Source: Deltaproteobacteria bacterium
Lineage (GTDB): Bacteria; Desulfobacterota; JADFVX01
DNA length: 64,000 nt
Assembly (NCBI GenBank): GCA_029860075.1
Contig: JAOUBX010000017.1
Span: 1-64,000 of the forward strand
Reading direction: 5' to 3'
Shown here: positions 38,298 through 46,697 of the stretch, one piece after another
Numbering within the stretch: position 1 is the stretch's first letter
Layout: the number at the start of each line of letters is the position of its first letter
Made by a program: the position numbers and the translations under genes
The notes under the pieces: generated by a model
Told to the model about the DNA's origin: nothing
Seen by the model: only the letters and a program-made list of their open reading frames with translations
Database searches by the model: none

Positions 38298-39410
38298 ATG
38301 ACTCACTATATTTGGCAGCACCGGGAATGGCCTGAATTTAGATGGAATGACGCTCTTTTGCTGAAACCTGTCAGTGAATGCCGTTTTCAGCAGGGTAAAA
38401 TTCTGGCAAAAATGTCTTCATTGGGTTTTGACTGTGAGCAGCAGGCACAAAGGGATATCCTCATTGAGGAAGCGATTACTACCACTGCCATAGAAGGGGA
38501 GAAACTGAGCCGGGAATCGGTGCGTTCTTCTATTGCCCGCAAACTGGGCCTTCCTTCATCCGGATTGCCCATTGACCGCAACGCTGACGGCTTAATCGAC
38601 CTGCTTTTAGATGCGACTCAAAACCACTGCAAACCCTTAACAAGTGAGCGTCTCTTCGGCTGGCACGCTGCTCTTTTCCCGACAGGATACTCAGGATTGC
38701 ACAAGATTATCACCGGCAACTGGCGCGGCCCTGCACCCATGCAGGTTGTTTCAGGGAAAGCAGGCCATGAAAAAGTTCACTACGAAGCAATGCCTTACGA
38801 CAGGGTAGAGGCCGAAATGGACTGTTTTTTCAGATGGTGGCAGGAGAGTTTAGGGGAAATAGACGGAATTATCCGGGCGGCAGTTGCCCACTTCTGGTTT
38901 GTCACTATCCACCCCTTTGAAGATGGTAACGGCCGCATCGCCCGTGCCCTTACCGACATGGCTTTGGCCCAGGATGACAAGCAATCGATGCGATATTACA
39001 GCCTCTCTTCACAAATTAATGCGGAAAGAGATGTCTACTATGAGGTATTAGAGCGGTCTCAAAAAGGGACCATGGACATAACAACCTGGCTGCAGTGGTT
39101 TTCAGGGTGCTTCGGCAGGAGCATCACATCATCGGAAAAAACGATGGCCCTTGTCCTGGATAAAGCATCCTTCTGGCACAGGCATTCTCAAACAGAACTT
39201 ACCGACCGTCAAAGGAAGGTCATAAACAAGCTGTTAGATTCCGGCAGAAAGGGTTTTGTGGGTGGATTGACTAACCGCAAATATGTATCCATGGTAAAAG
39301 TCAGCCGGGCTACGGCTACCCGTGAATTACAGCATTTACAAGACCTGGGGATTATCAAAGCTAATCCGGCTAAGGGCCGAAGCGTAAGTTACGATCTGGT
39401 TTGGGATTAA
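38298..39410 (+). CDS. Fic family AMPylase with N-terminal DUF4172 and C-terminal wHTH
   Basis: A 370-residue Fic protein. The active motif is HPFEDGNGRIAR near residue 205, which transfers AMP (or another nucleotide part) to hydroxyl side chains. An inhibitory helix motif TAIEGEKL near residue 60 lies before the Fic core, so it belongs to the autoinhibited class with the helix at the amino end. The amino part is DUF4172-like (YIWQHREWPEFRWN). The last ~60 residues look like a winged helix (VSRATATRELQHLQDLGII), suggesting self-regulation or DNA contact. It is monocistronic. Confidence 0.88.
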   Translation: MTHYIWQHREWPEFRWNDALLLKPVSECRFQQGKILAKMSSLGFDCEQQAQRDILIEEAITTTAIEGEKLSRESVRSSIARKLGLPSSGLPIDRNADGLIDLLLDATQNHCKPLTSERLFGWHAALFPTGYSGLHKIITGNWRGPAPMQVVSGKAGHEKVHYEAMPYDRVEAEMDCFFRWWQESLGEIDGIIRAAVAHFWFVTIHPFEDGNGRIARALTDMALAQDDKQSMRYYSLSSQINAERDVYYEVLERSQKGTMDITTWLQWFSGCFGRSITSSEKTMALVLDKASFWHRHSQTELTDRQRKVINKLLDSGRKGFVGGLTNRKYVSMVKVSRATATRELQHLQDLGIIKANPAKGRSVSYDLVWD

Positions 39411-39601
39411 TAAGTATGGGGAAATAATTAACGATTTATGGATAGAAAATCTGTCGCGGCTTGCAATTTGAAAAGATGGTCTCACGCAGGGACGCCGAGG
39501 CGCGGAGGAAAGTTCAAAGTTTAAAATCGGCGTTCATCCATCAAATCCGTGTCATCTGCCTTCGATACACTCTTTCAATGTTTGCCGCAGGGCCGTAATT
39601 A

Positions 39602-40186
39602 TCAGCCCCCCTGCCGACTGTTATAAATCACGCCCCCCATTTGATCATACTTTTTTAACACCTGAACCGCTTCATCCCTGCATATATCATGAAAAACTTC
39701 AATGCCCCGGCTCTCGAGGGCGCTAATCCATGAACTCATCTTGGGTCCCTCATCAAAACCAATTACTCTGGCATCACCGTCTCTCGCCCCGCAAACAAGG
39801 CGCCTGACACCTGACCAGGGGACTGCACCAAAACACATGGCACAAGGTTCCGTGCTGGCAACAAGTTCCATAGCCGGAACATCATCCCCGCCAAGATCAT
39901 AACTGCCGATGATCTTCTGGGCCCCCATAATAGCCACAATTTCAGCATGAAAAACGGAACAATTGAGGCTTGAAACAAGATTAACACCAGGGGAAACAAG
40001 TCTGTCATTTTCAATATCGAAAACAGCGGCGCCAAAAGGCCCGCCCGTACCCTGCTCAATATTCAGTCTCGAAAGCTCGATGACGAATTTCATTCTTTCC
40101 TGCATGGTGGGAAAAACCTTCTCTTTTGGAGGCATGTAGTCTTTGATCCATGAAGGGAGATTTAAATTGAATGAAGGTTCAGGCAT
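39602..40186 (-). CDS. Nucleoside/guanine deaminase family protein
   Basis: A 194-residue zinc deaminase of the cytidine/deoxycytidylate deaminase fold. The zinc and proton-shuttle motif is HAEIVAI and the second zinc motif is TEPCAMC. The GPFGAAVFD segment fits guanine deaminase and tRNA-adenosine deaminase relatives. Its length and carboxyl end favour a free-base or nucleoside deaminase over TadA. Confidence 0.8.
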   Translation of the reverse strand: MPEPSFNLNLPSWIKDYMPPKEKVFPTMQERMKFVIELSRLNIEQGTGGPFGAAVFDIENDRLVSPGVNLVSSLNCSVFHAEIVAIMGAQKIIGSYDLGGDDVPAMELVASTEPCAMCFGAVPWSGVRRLVCGARDGDARVIGFDEGPKMSSWISALESRGIEVFHDICRDEAVQVLKKYDQMGGVIYNSRQGG

Positions 40187-40202
40187 TATTAATTTCCTCT
40201 TC

Positions 40203-40278
40203 TGTAGGGGTATCCCTTGCGGGTACCCTTGTTGTCGAAATTCCTGTATTCAGGGCAGGCACAAGACCTGCCCCTACA
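40203..40278. repeat. 76-bp palindromic element with TGTAGGGG ends
   Basis: TGTAGGGG (40203-40210) and CCCCTACA (40271-40278) bound an element with an inner hairpin GGGCAGGCACAAGACCTGCCC. It is non-coding and lies between two minus-strand genes, where it may also act as a terminator. Confidence 0.7.
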
Positions 40279-40294
40279 ATGGGGAGACAGAAAA

Positions 40295-41176
40295 TTACCT
40301 TTTCTCATTACCATTAGACGATTCGATCCCGGCTGTCAAGACATTACTGCCTACGATGAGCAGGGTACCCATAAAAAGCACGGCATTAACGGGATCATTG
40401 AAAAAAACGACTCCCAGGAGGGAAGCGATATAGACCCTCGATGCCGAAACGATACTCCCCCCCACTGCCGAGATGAACTTGTAACCATGGGTTAGAAAGT
40501 ATTGTGCCGCCACACCGCAAAGTGAGCAAAGAGCCAGTAAAAGGAATTCCATTTTATCAGGCATTACAAATAGAGGAATAGTGGGAATGAGGAGAAGAAT
40601 GGAACCGACGGCAAAAAGATAAAAGAGAATAACATGGGTTTCATCGGTTCGCCTTAAGACTCTCAGATATATAATAGCAAGAGCGGCAACAATCCCTGAA
40701 ATAAGACCGATAAAATCACCTCCATTAATTTGGCTGAAATCAGGTTGAATAACCATATAAACCCCGGCGGCAGTGAGAAAGAGAGGAATAAATACGGATG
40801 GGTGGAATCTTTCGCCAATGAGGGCATGAGAAAAGAGCGCAACAAAGATGGGGTACGTCATATTGAGTACATTGGCATTGGTGATGGTTGTGTATTCTAC
40901 GGCAAAGAAGAGGATCAATACAGCGGCGGCATTGAGCAAACCTCGCAGATAAAGCACCTTTTTGTTTACAGGTTTAAAAGCGGCGCCGCTCACCTTAAGA
41001 TAAAGAACGACAATTATAAGGCCTATAAAAAAACGGGCAAAGGTAATCTCAACGACAGGAATAGACGTGGCCGTTCTCAGTATCTTGACAAGCAGAATAT
41101 TGATGCTGAAAAGAATGGCCGAGATAAAAATAAAAAAGGCCCCTTGCGAGGCCGGTTTAATAGCATATGTTTGCAT
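40295..41176 (-). CDS. EamA (DMT) family transporter
   Basis: About 293 residues with ten predicted helices in two EamA repeats (for example LFSINILLVKILRTATSIPVVE and GGDFIGLISGIVAALAIIYLRV). It exports or takes up small metabolites; the substrate is unknown. I start at the ATG at 41176; TTG at 41227 and ATG at 41215 are open further up but would overlap the end of ubiE. It follows ubiE by 19 bases. Confidence 0.8.
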   Translation of the reverse strand: MQTYAIKPASQGAFFIFISAILFSINILLVKILRTATSIPVVEITFARFFIGLIIVVLYLKVSGAAFKPVNKKVLYLRGLLNAAAVLILFFAVEYTTITNANVLNMTYPIFVALFSHALIGERFHPSVFIPLFLTAAGVYMVIQPDFSQINGGDFIGLISGIVAALAIIYLRVLRRTDETHVILFYLFAVGSILLLIPTIPLFVMPDKMEFLLLALCSLCGVAAQYFLTHGYKFISAVGGSIVSASRVYIASLLGVVFFNDPVNAVLFMGTLLIVGSNVLTAGIESSNGNEKR

Positions 41177-41195
41177 TAAATTAATCAGAAAATAA

Positions 41196-41993
41196 TCAGA
41201 TTTTATGCCCCACATGAATGGCGGCAATACCGTTAGTCAGGTTGAAATACTTGACCTGATAAAGCCCGCAATCTTCCAGGATTTTCTTGAGTTTCTCCTG
41301 GTCGGGAAACTTTCGGATCGATTCAACAAGGTATTCGTAAGACTCTCTATCCCTGGCAATCTTGTCACCGATCTCAGGAATAATGTTGAATGAAAAGAAA
41401 TCGTAGACCTTTGAAAAAAGCTTATTCGTGGGGTGTGAAAATTCAAGGCACATGACTTTGCCACCGGGCTTGACGACCCTCGTCATTTCCTTAAAGGCTT
41501 TATCGAGCCTCGTTACATTCCTGATTCCAAAACTGACGGTAGCTACATCAAAACTCTCATCAGGAAAAGGGAGGTCTTCGGCATTTCCCTGTACGAACTT
41601 GATAGGGCCGATAAATCCTTTGTCTATCACCCTTTCAACACCCACATCAAGCATTTCCTTGTTAATGTCGAATATTGTGACCCTACCCTTATCTTCCACC
41701 TCTTTGGCCATAAGCATGGCAATATCTCCGGTACCGCCTGCTACATCGAGACAATGCATACCGGGCCTCAGCTTTGCCTTTCTCACAAAGTCCCTCTTCC
41801 AGAGTCTGTGAACGCCTAAACTCATGGCATCATTCATGACGTCATAGTTATCGGCTACACTGGAGAAGACATTGCCTACAAGCTTTTGCCTCTCTTCGAC
41901 AGGAACCTCTTTAAAACCGAAACTGATCGATTCTTTTTCCTGGTTTTCCTTTTTGTCTTTCTTTTCTTCCTTATTTTCAGGCAATTTAACCAC
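41196..41993 (-). CDS. ubiE: Demethylmenaquinone/2-methoxy-benzoquinol C-methyltransferase
   Basis: A 265-residue class I AdoMet methyltransferase with the UbiE/MenG features: FSSVADNYDVMNDAMSLGVHRLWK, motif I LDVAGGTGDIA, and VSFGIRNVTRLDKAFKEM. It methylates the quinone ring in the last step of menaquinone (or in ubiquinone) synthesis. The amino end has an unusual Lys/Glu-rich extension of about 25 residues (EEKKDKKENQEKES). It is near ubiB. Confidence 0.9.
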   Translation of the reverse strand: MVKLPENKEEKKDKKENQEKESISFGFKEVPVEERQKLVGNVFSSVADNYDVMNDAMSLGVHRLWKRDFVRKAKLRPGMHCLDVAGGTGDIAMLMAKEVEDKGRVTIFDINKEMLDVGVERVIDKGFIGPIKFVQGNAEDLPFPDESFDVATVSFGIRNVTRLDKAFKEMTRVVKPGGKVMCLEFSHPTNKLFSKVYDFFSFNIIPEIGDKIARDRESYEYLVESIRKFPDQEKLKKILEDCGLYQVKYFNLTNGIAAIHVGHKI

Positions 41994-42046
41994 TCTCCTT
42001 AATTAATGGTTCTAATTTCTTAAACTATTCAGCTCATCTTTAATTC

Positions 42047-42126
42047 CCCACTTTAGTAAAGGGGGGTGAGGGGGGATTTGAGTCATTTTGAATGAAATCC
42101 CCTTAATCCCCCTTTTTTAAAGGAGG
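42047..42126. repeat. G/C-run palindromic repeat between ubiB and ubiE
   Basis: AAGGGGGGTGAGGGGGGATTT is matched on the other side by AAATCCCCTTAATCCCCCTT, around a 15-base centre. The unit resembles the GGGGTCGGGGGTGGT arrays at 21.5 kb in style but not in sequence. It is non-coding. Confidence 0.6.
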
Positions 42127-42134
42127 AAATAAGC

Positions 42135-43787
42135 TCATTTTTTTATTATCCTTGTGGCGACCATCATTAATGCCACGGCAAAACCTGCCAGCCCGACAGC
42201 TGACATGTCATAAATCTGCGGCCCTCTCGTCGAACCGATAACATAAAAGGAACCCAGTAATAAGGCCGCCACAATTATACCATAATAGAGATCATTACCA
42301 TGAGACTCAATTTTTTCGATGAGTACCTCAAGGTTCATATGGGCGAAGTCTATCTTGAGATCACCCCTGTTGAGTTGCCCCAGCACCCGGTTTGCCTGAT
42401 GGGGAAGCTCCATGCCCGTCTTGATCAGTTCCTTGGCAGCAAGCTTGCTCTCTTCCAGCTTCTTCTGGGGGCTGATCTCTTTTTTCATCCAGCCCATCAT
42501 GAAAGGCTGAGCTACCTTCCAGATATTGAGATCAGGGTAAAACTCCCTACCAACACCCTCCATTATGATCATTGATTTCTGGAGAAGCAGCAGGCTCGGC
42601 TGAAGCTTCATATCAAAGTTAATGGCCGTACTGAGAAGTTTCATTATAAGCTCGGAAATGTTTATTTCATTGAGCTGCTTTCCAAATATGGGTTCCGTAA
42701 TTTCAATGAGTTCATCTTCAAAGGCCTTGAGATCGGTCTCCGGAGGGATAAGCCCCATATCGAGGTGGACCTTGGCCATCTGACTGAAATCTCTCTTGAT
42801 AAGAGCAAAAAGCATCTTTGCAAGGTACTTCCTCGTATCGTCATCGATCCGTCCCATAATGCCGAAGTCGAGGTAGATAATCTTTCCATCATCACTGACT
42901 AGAAGATTGCCCGGATGGAGGTCTGCATGAAAATAACCGTAATCAAAGACCTGCACAAAAAAGGCCTTGATTGAATTTTCAGCAACCTTTTTAAAATCTA
43001 TTCCCTTTTCCCTCAGTGTTTCCACTTCATCGATGACCGTGCCGTATACCCTCTCCATGGTAAGAACACGTTTACCCGTCTGGGGCCAGAAGACTTTTGG
43101 AATAATGACACGATCATCTTTTTTGAACATGCGCAGGATTCTGCCGGCATGAGCACCCTCTGTCGTAAAGTCGAGTTCCTTCGTTATAGTCTGCTCAAAC
43201 TGGTTGACAACGACAAGAGGCTCATACCTGCCCATGGAAGGAATATACTTTTCAACTAACCCGGCGAGGGTATATAAAATAGCCAGGTCCGCTGATATGG
43301 TTTTCTCAATGCCCGGCCTCTGGACCTTGACAGCCACTTCCTTGCCGTCTTTCAGTCTGGCGTAATGAACCTGGGCAATGGAAGCCGAAGCACAGGGAGT
43401 TTCTTCAAAAGATTCAAAAAGTTCACCAATGGAAGCTTTGAGTTCGCTTTCTGTAACTTTAACAACTTCCTCATAGGGAAAAAGAGGAACTTCGTCCTGA
43501 AGTTTTTTAAACTCCACAGCCCAGTCAGAGGGGAGAAGATCAACTCTCGTACTGAGAATCTGGCCAAACTTGATAAAAGTAGAACCCAGCTCTTCTATGG
43601 CCATGCGGGCTCTCTCAGCCCTGCTGAAAGAGTGAGGCTCCTCTCTGCGAAAGAGCCTTCCCAGGGTAAAAACCTTGCCAATATTAAGCTGCTCTACAAA
43701 ATCGCCAAAACCGTGTTTAATGAGGACATTGACTATCTTCCTCATCCTTACTATATTTTTGATGGCTTTGGTGCGGGCAAAAAACAT
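42135..43787 (-). CDS. ubiB: UbiB/ABC1 family atypical kinase
   Basis: A 550-residue ABC1/ADCK protein. It has the family KxGQ motif in FIKFGQILSTRVDLLP, a QRPG loop, KELDFTTEGAHA, the catalytic HADLHPGNLL and DFG-type YLDFGIMGR. Two transmembrane helices end the protein (ATP-binding head plus membrane anchor). UbiB supports coenzyme Q synthesis; in menaquinone organisms its role is unclear. It overlaps no gene but is 11 bases after the phasin-like gene and lies upstream of ubiE. Confidence 0.88.
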   Translation of the reverse strand: MFFARTKAIKNIVRMRKIVNVLIKHGFGDFVEQLNIGKVFTLGRLFRREEPHSFSRAERARMAIEELGSTFIKFGQILSTRVDLLPSDWAVEFKKLQDEVPLFPYEEVVKVTESELKASIGELFESFEETPCASASIAQVHYARLKDGKEVAVKVQRPGIEKTISADLAILYTLAGLVEKYIPSMGRYEPLVVVNQFEQTITKELDFTTEGAHAGRILRMFKKDDRVIIPKVFWPQTGKRVLTMERVYGTVIDEVETLREKGIDFKKVAENSIKAFFVQVFDYGYFHADLHPGNLLVSDDGKIIYLDFGIMGRIDDDTRKYLAKMLFALIKRDFSQMAKVHLDMGLIPPETDLKAFEDELIEITEPIFGKQLNEINISELIMKLLSTAINFDMKLQPSLLLLQKSMIIMEGVGREFYPDLNIWKVAQPFMMGWMKKEISPQKKLEESKLAAKELIKTGMELPHQANRVLGQLNRGDLKIDFAHMNLEVLIEKIESHGNDLYYGIIVAALLLGSFYVIGSTRGPQIYDMSAVGLAGFAVALMMVATRIIKK

Positions 43788-43798
43788 ATTGTCTGCTC

Positions 43799-44194
43799 TT
43801 ATCCTTTACTTTTTTCTTCTGAAAGTTTTGAAAGTTTGTCTTCCAGCTTTTTGATCTGTTTTTCCAGCTTGCCCACCTTTTCCCTGTTTTTCATGACCAG
43901 CTTTTCAACGACATCGAGATCATCCAGGGTAACAATTTTCAACCGTTCCGCCAGATCTTCAGCAATAGATGCGGCAACATGATCTATCTCTTTTTTTGCA
44001 ACACCCACTTTTTTTAAACCGGCGCCGACAACATTTACAATATTTTCCACCAGTTTATTTTCAAAATCTTCTTTCATATCAAGACCCTCCTCAATCTCCT
44101 TATTTCCTTCCCTCGCAAGGGTATTGAATCTTTTTTTTGCTCTTTTCTCTATGCCAAGACCTGCCAGAAGAGCCTTATCAATCAAACCGGCCAT
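43799..44194 (-). CDS. Phasin-like helical accessory protein
   Basis: A 131-residue, entirely helical charged protein. A hydrophobic amino half (GLIDKALLAGLGIEKRAKK) leads to a coiled coil (KVGKLEKQIKKLEDKLSKL). It resembles phasin / PHA-granule-associated and UbiK-like proteins. Position just upstream of ubiB suggests an accessory role in lipid or quinone membrane work. The ATG at 44194 has GGAGGG upstream; a TTG four codons earlier overlaps that site and is rejected. Confidence 0.65.
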   Translation of the reverse strand: MAGLIDKALLAGLGIEKRAKKRFNTLAREGNKEIEEGLDMKEDFENKLVENIVNVVGAGLKKVGVAKKEIDHVAASIAEDLAERLKIVTLDDLDVVEKLVMKNREKVGKLEKQIKKLEDKLSKLSEEKSKG

Positions 44195-44370
44195 TCTACC
44201 CTCCAAACAGCGCTTATTGTTTTTTTCGAAATAGGAGATATTATAACATTATTCTATGTGTATCAAGAGAAAAGGCCGCTTTAAGGTCTCACAACAATAA
44301 AGGGATCGAACTAAAATAAAGGTAATCTTTGTTTATTAATGACCGGGACCAATAACATTTACGCAAAAAA

Positions 44371-44396
44371 AAAGCCGGGATCATCTCCCGGCTTTT
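44371..44396. terminator. Bidirectional-looking terminator after cytochrome c gene
   Basis: AAAGCCGGGA/TCCCGGCTTT stem, 5-base loop, flanked by A and T runs on both sides. Confidence 0.9.
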
Positions 44397-44417
44397 TCAT
44401 AAATAAAAATGTATAAA

Positions 44418-44753
44418 TTAAAGCGTCTTCATGTATGCAACAAGATCGGCAATCTCATTGTCCTTAAGCTTGGTTTTGAAAAGCTTGGCCATCTTGGATT
44501 TCGGATTAACCGCTTTTGGATCCTTGAGCCATGCAGTAAGACCCGCCTCATCAAGCTTGCCGGCCATCTTGCTTTCACGGCCAAATACACCTTTCATTCC
44601 AGGACCAACCTTTTTCTTGTCTGTCAGTGTGTGGCAAGCTTTACACTTTTTCTTGTAAAGTGTCTGACCACTCTTTGAGTCTCCGGCAAAGGCGATGCCG
44701 GCGCTTGCGCTTATGATTGCTACTGTCGTAATTGAAGCCAATACTTTTTTCAT
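44418..44753 (-). CDS. Class I cytochrome c, periplasmic
   Basis: A 111-residue monohaem cytochrome with a cleaved signal peptide (ending GIAFAGD). The haem motif is CKACH near residue 37 and the axial methionine is probably in the SKMAKLF segment near residue 86. A small soluble electron carrier, likely for the quinone-linked respiratory chain. A sigma-70 promoter and terminator bracket this single gene. Confidence 0.9.
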   Translation of the reverse strand: MKKVLASITTVAIISASAGIAFAGDSKSGQTLYKKKCKACHTLTDKKKVGPGMKGVFGRESKMAGKLDEAGLTAWLKDPKAVNPKSKMAKLFKTKLKDNEIADLVAYMKTL

Positions 44754-44785
44754 TACACATTCTCCTTACAAATAAATTTTACGAA

Positions 44786-44814
44786 ATGGTAATATGTATA
44801 AATTGATTTGTCAA
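44786..44814 (-). promoter_or_regulatory. Candidate promoter of cytochrome c gene
   Basis: On the minus strand TTGACA (44809-44814), a 17-base spacer and TACCAT (44786-44791), 32 bases before the ATG. Confidence 0.55.
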
Positions 44815-44864
44815 GAATTTTAATTGACTTGGATGAAGCCAAGGTATTATTATTAATACTAGTT

Positions 44865-45164
44865 ATGAAGACATATTTATCCACATTATTTGTTCTTTTG
44901 TTCATTCCCCTGACCTTATCTTCCTGCTCATTAACACCTGAAAGAGAGGTCTCGCTGGCAGAACTGAGGAGCACCAGGAACATAGCCTATTATATTATAG
45001 AAGATGACATGGATGGCGTACTTAAAGTTTTAAACCGTGATGGAGAAGTCACCCTCAAGTCTGAGTTTTTCAAGGAGCCCGTCTACCTGAAGATATTTGC
45101 CACATCAGACGGCATTCAAATCAGACATTATCACAGAAATGAATTTTCTGCATCCGATCAATGA
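44865..45164 (+). CDS. Small lipoprotein, first of a paralogous pair
   Basis: A 99-residue lipoprotein with signal MKTYLSTLFVLLF and lipobox LSSCS. The mature part resembles its neighbour in pattern: LxxLN..G.V..., (V/F)Y(L/I)KI(F/M)AT(S/A)(D/E)G. I start at 44865; the 19-codon extension upstream lacks a site. The -10-like TATTAT lies only about 12-15 bases upstream, so the transcript may be nearly leaderless. It overlaps the next gene by 4 bases. Confidence 0.65.
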   Translation: MKTYLSTLFVLLFIPLTLSSCSLTPEREVSLAELRSTRNIAYYIIEDDMDGVLKVLNRDGEVTLKSEFFKEPVYLKIFATSDGIQIRHYHRNEFSASDQ

Positions 45165-45451
45165 GCAAGATATACTTGATTAAATTTTCTATTCTTTTAC
45201 TTCTTTTTCTTTCCCTCTTTTGCTGTACCACACCTCCCGAAAAACCGATTACAATTCGTCAGTTTTCAGCGCTGGGCCTTGAAAGAAACTATGAATTCGA
45301 CTATTCAAAAGAATACCTTCTCAAGCATCTCAATGAAAAAGGAATGGTCGTCTTCGAAGCAAAGAAAAAAGGCAGGCCACCGCAGCCCTTTTACATAAAA
45401 ATTATGGCAACAGCAGAAGGACCCATTGCGGAAGCCTATCCCATAGAGTAA
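45161..45451 (+). CDS. Small lipoprotein, second of a paralogous pair
   Basis: A 96-residue lipoprotein; the signal ends LFCCTT (a lipobox with two adjacent cysteines). The carboxyl half LLKHLNEKGMVVFEAKK..PFYIKIMATAEGPIAEAY mirrors the neighbour's LKVLNRDGEVTLKSEFF..PVYLKIFATSDGIQIRHY, so the pair arose by tandem duplication. No function is known. Confidence 0.65.
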   Translation: MSKIYLIKFSILLLLFLSLFCCTTPPEKPITIRQFSALGLERNYEFDYSKEYLLKHLNEKGMVVFEAKKKGRPPQPFYIKIMATAEGPIAEAYPIE

Positions 45452-45489
45452 GCGCCTTTAAATAACAAGGCGGCCCTTCCCTGCTTTTT

Positions 45490-46582
45490 TCAATTTCCTT
45501 TCAAATAACCGAGAATAAAATCATCGAGATCGCCATCAAGAACGGCATCCACATTTCCTGTTTCTATACCTGTCCTTAAATCTTTTGCCATCCTGTAGGG
45601 GTGAAGCACGTAGGAACGAATCTGGTTGCCCCAGCCAATCTCTTTTTTTCCGGCATGGAGTTCATCCATTTTTTCTTCCTGTTCCTGCCGCTTCATATCA
45701 TAAAGGCGGGATTTGAGGAGCTTCATTGCCGTTGCCTTGTTTTTGTGCTGGGACCGCTGATTCTGGCACTGGACAACAATTCCTGTCGGCATGTGCGTTA
45801 TCCTTATGGCAGAGTCCGTTTTGTTAACGTGCTGCCCACCGGCGCCACTTGCCCTGTAGGTATCAATCCTCAAGTCCGCTTCATCGATATCGATATCAAC
45901 ATCTTCTTCAAGCTCGGGAAGAACAAAAACGGAAGCGAAGGAGGTATGCCTTCTCTTGTTCGAATCAAAGGGTGAAATCCTGACAAGCCTGTGTATACCT
46001 ATTTCGGCCTTCAGATAACCATAGGAATAATCACCGCCTGCAGTAAAGGTGACGCTTTTTATTCCCGCCTCTTCCCCTTCCTGGTAATCAACAATATCCG
46101 TCTTGTAGCCCTTTTTTTCACACCACCTCAGATACATGCGAAGAAGCATGTCGGCCCAATCCTGTGACTCCGTCCCGCCGGCCCCTGAATGAACAGTGAC
46201 AATAGCATTACCGGCGTCGTGGTCCCCGGAGAGCATTCGCCGAAACTCCATGTTATCAAGATCACTCCCCAGACGGGCAACTTCTTCCTCAACTTCCTTA
46301 AGGAGATCGCCGTCACCCTCTTCTTCCGCCATTTCCAGAAGAAGAGCGCCCTCCTCGATGGAAGCTTTCAGCCGGGACCAGCCTTCAACAACATTATTGA
46401 CGGAGGTCCTCTCCTTGAGAAGTTTCCGGGCCCTTTCATTATCGTCCCAGAAATCGGGTTCCGCTATGATATGTTCAAGTTCTGAAAGCCTTTTTGATTT
46501 CTCGGCGAGGTCAAAGATAACCTCTTAATTCATCAAGCCTCTTTTCAAGTTCGATAATATTACTTTTTATGTCCGCTATCAT
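45490..46582 (-). CDS. prfB: Peptide chain release factor 2, with programmed +1 frameshift
   Basis: RF2 reads UGA and UAA stop codons. The gene has two frames: codons 1-23 from the ATG at 46582 (GGAGGG upstream) end at an in-frame TGA (46511-46513). A +1 shift then continues as DLAEKSKRLSELE and runs to 45490, giving about 363 residues, the family length. The codon-recognition SPF (in RISPFDSNKRRHTSF) and the hydrolysis motif GAGGQHVNKTDSA are intact. It is not a pseudogene: the shift is the conserved autoregulation of RF2. Confidence 0.95.
46510..46525 (-). promoter_or_regulatory. RF2 frameshift signal
   Basis: AGA-GGT-TAT-CTT-TGA-C: slippery CTT followed by TGAC, with the purine-rich AAGAGG just upstream acting as the internal Shine-Dalgarno. 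E. coli has AGG-GGG-TAT-CTT-TGA-C. When RF2 is scarce the ribosome shifts +1 and makes more RF2. Confidence 0.93.
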
Positions 46583-46697
46583 CGGTCCCTCCATTGTTCA
46601 TTTCGCCCTTCCGGCTCAAATAAAACCGGTTTATCATTATTTTTCAAACATTCAAAAGGTTTCAGAAATTAATACAATCAAATTAATTTGTCAACAG

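Noticed and set aside
43365-43982. 205-residue plus-strand frame
   Set aside because: It is antisense to ubiB and the phasin-like gene, has low-complexity Ser/Phe composition, and lacks a ribosome binding site.
46511-46513. Premature stop making prfB a pseudogene
   Set aside because: The surrounding CTT-TGA-C and purine-rich site are the conserved RF2 frameshift signal, and the rest of the protein is intact.
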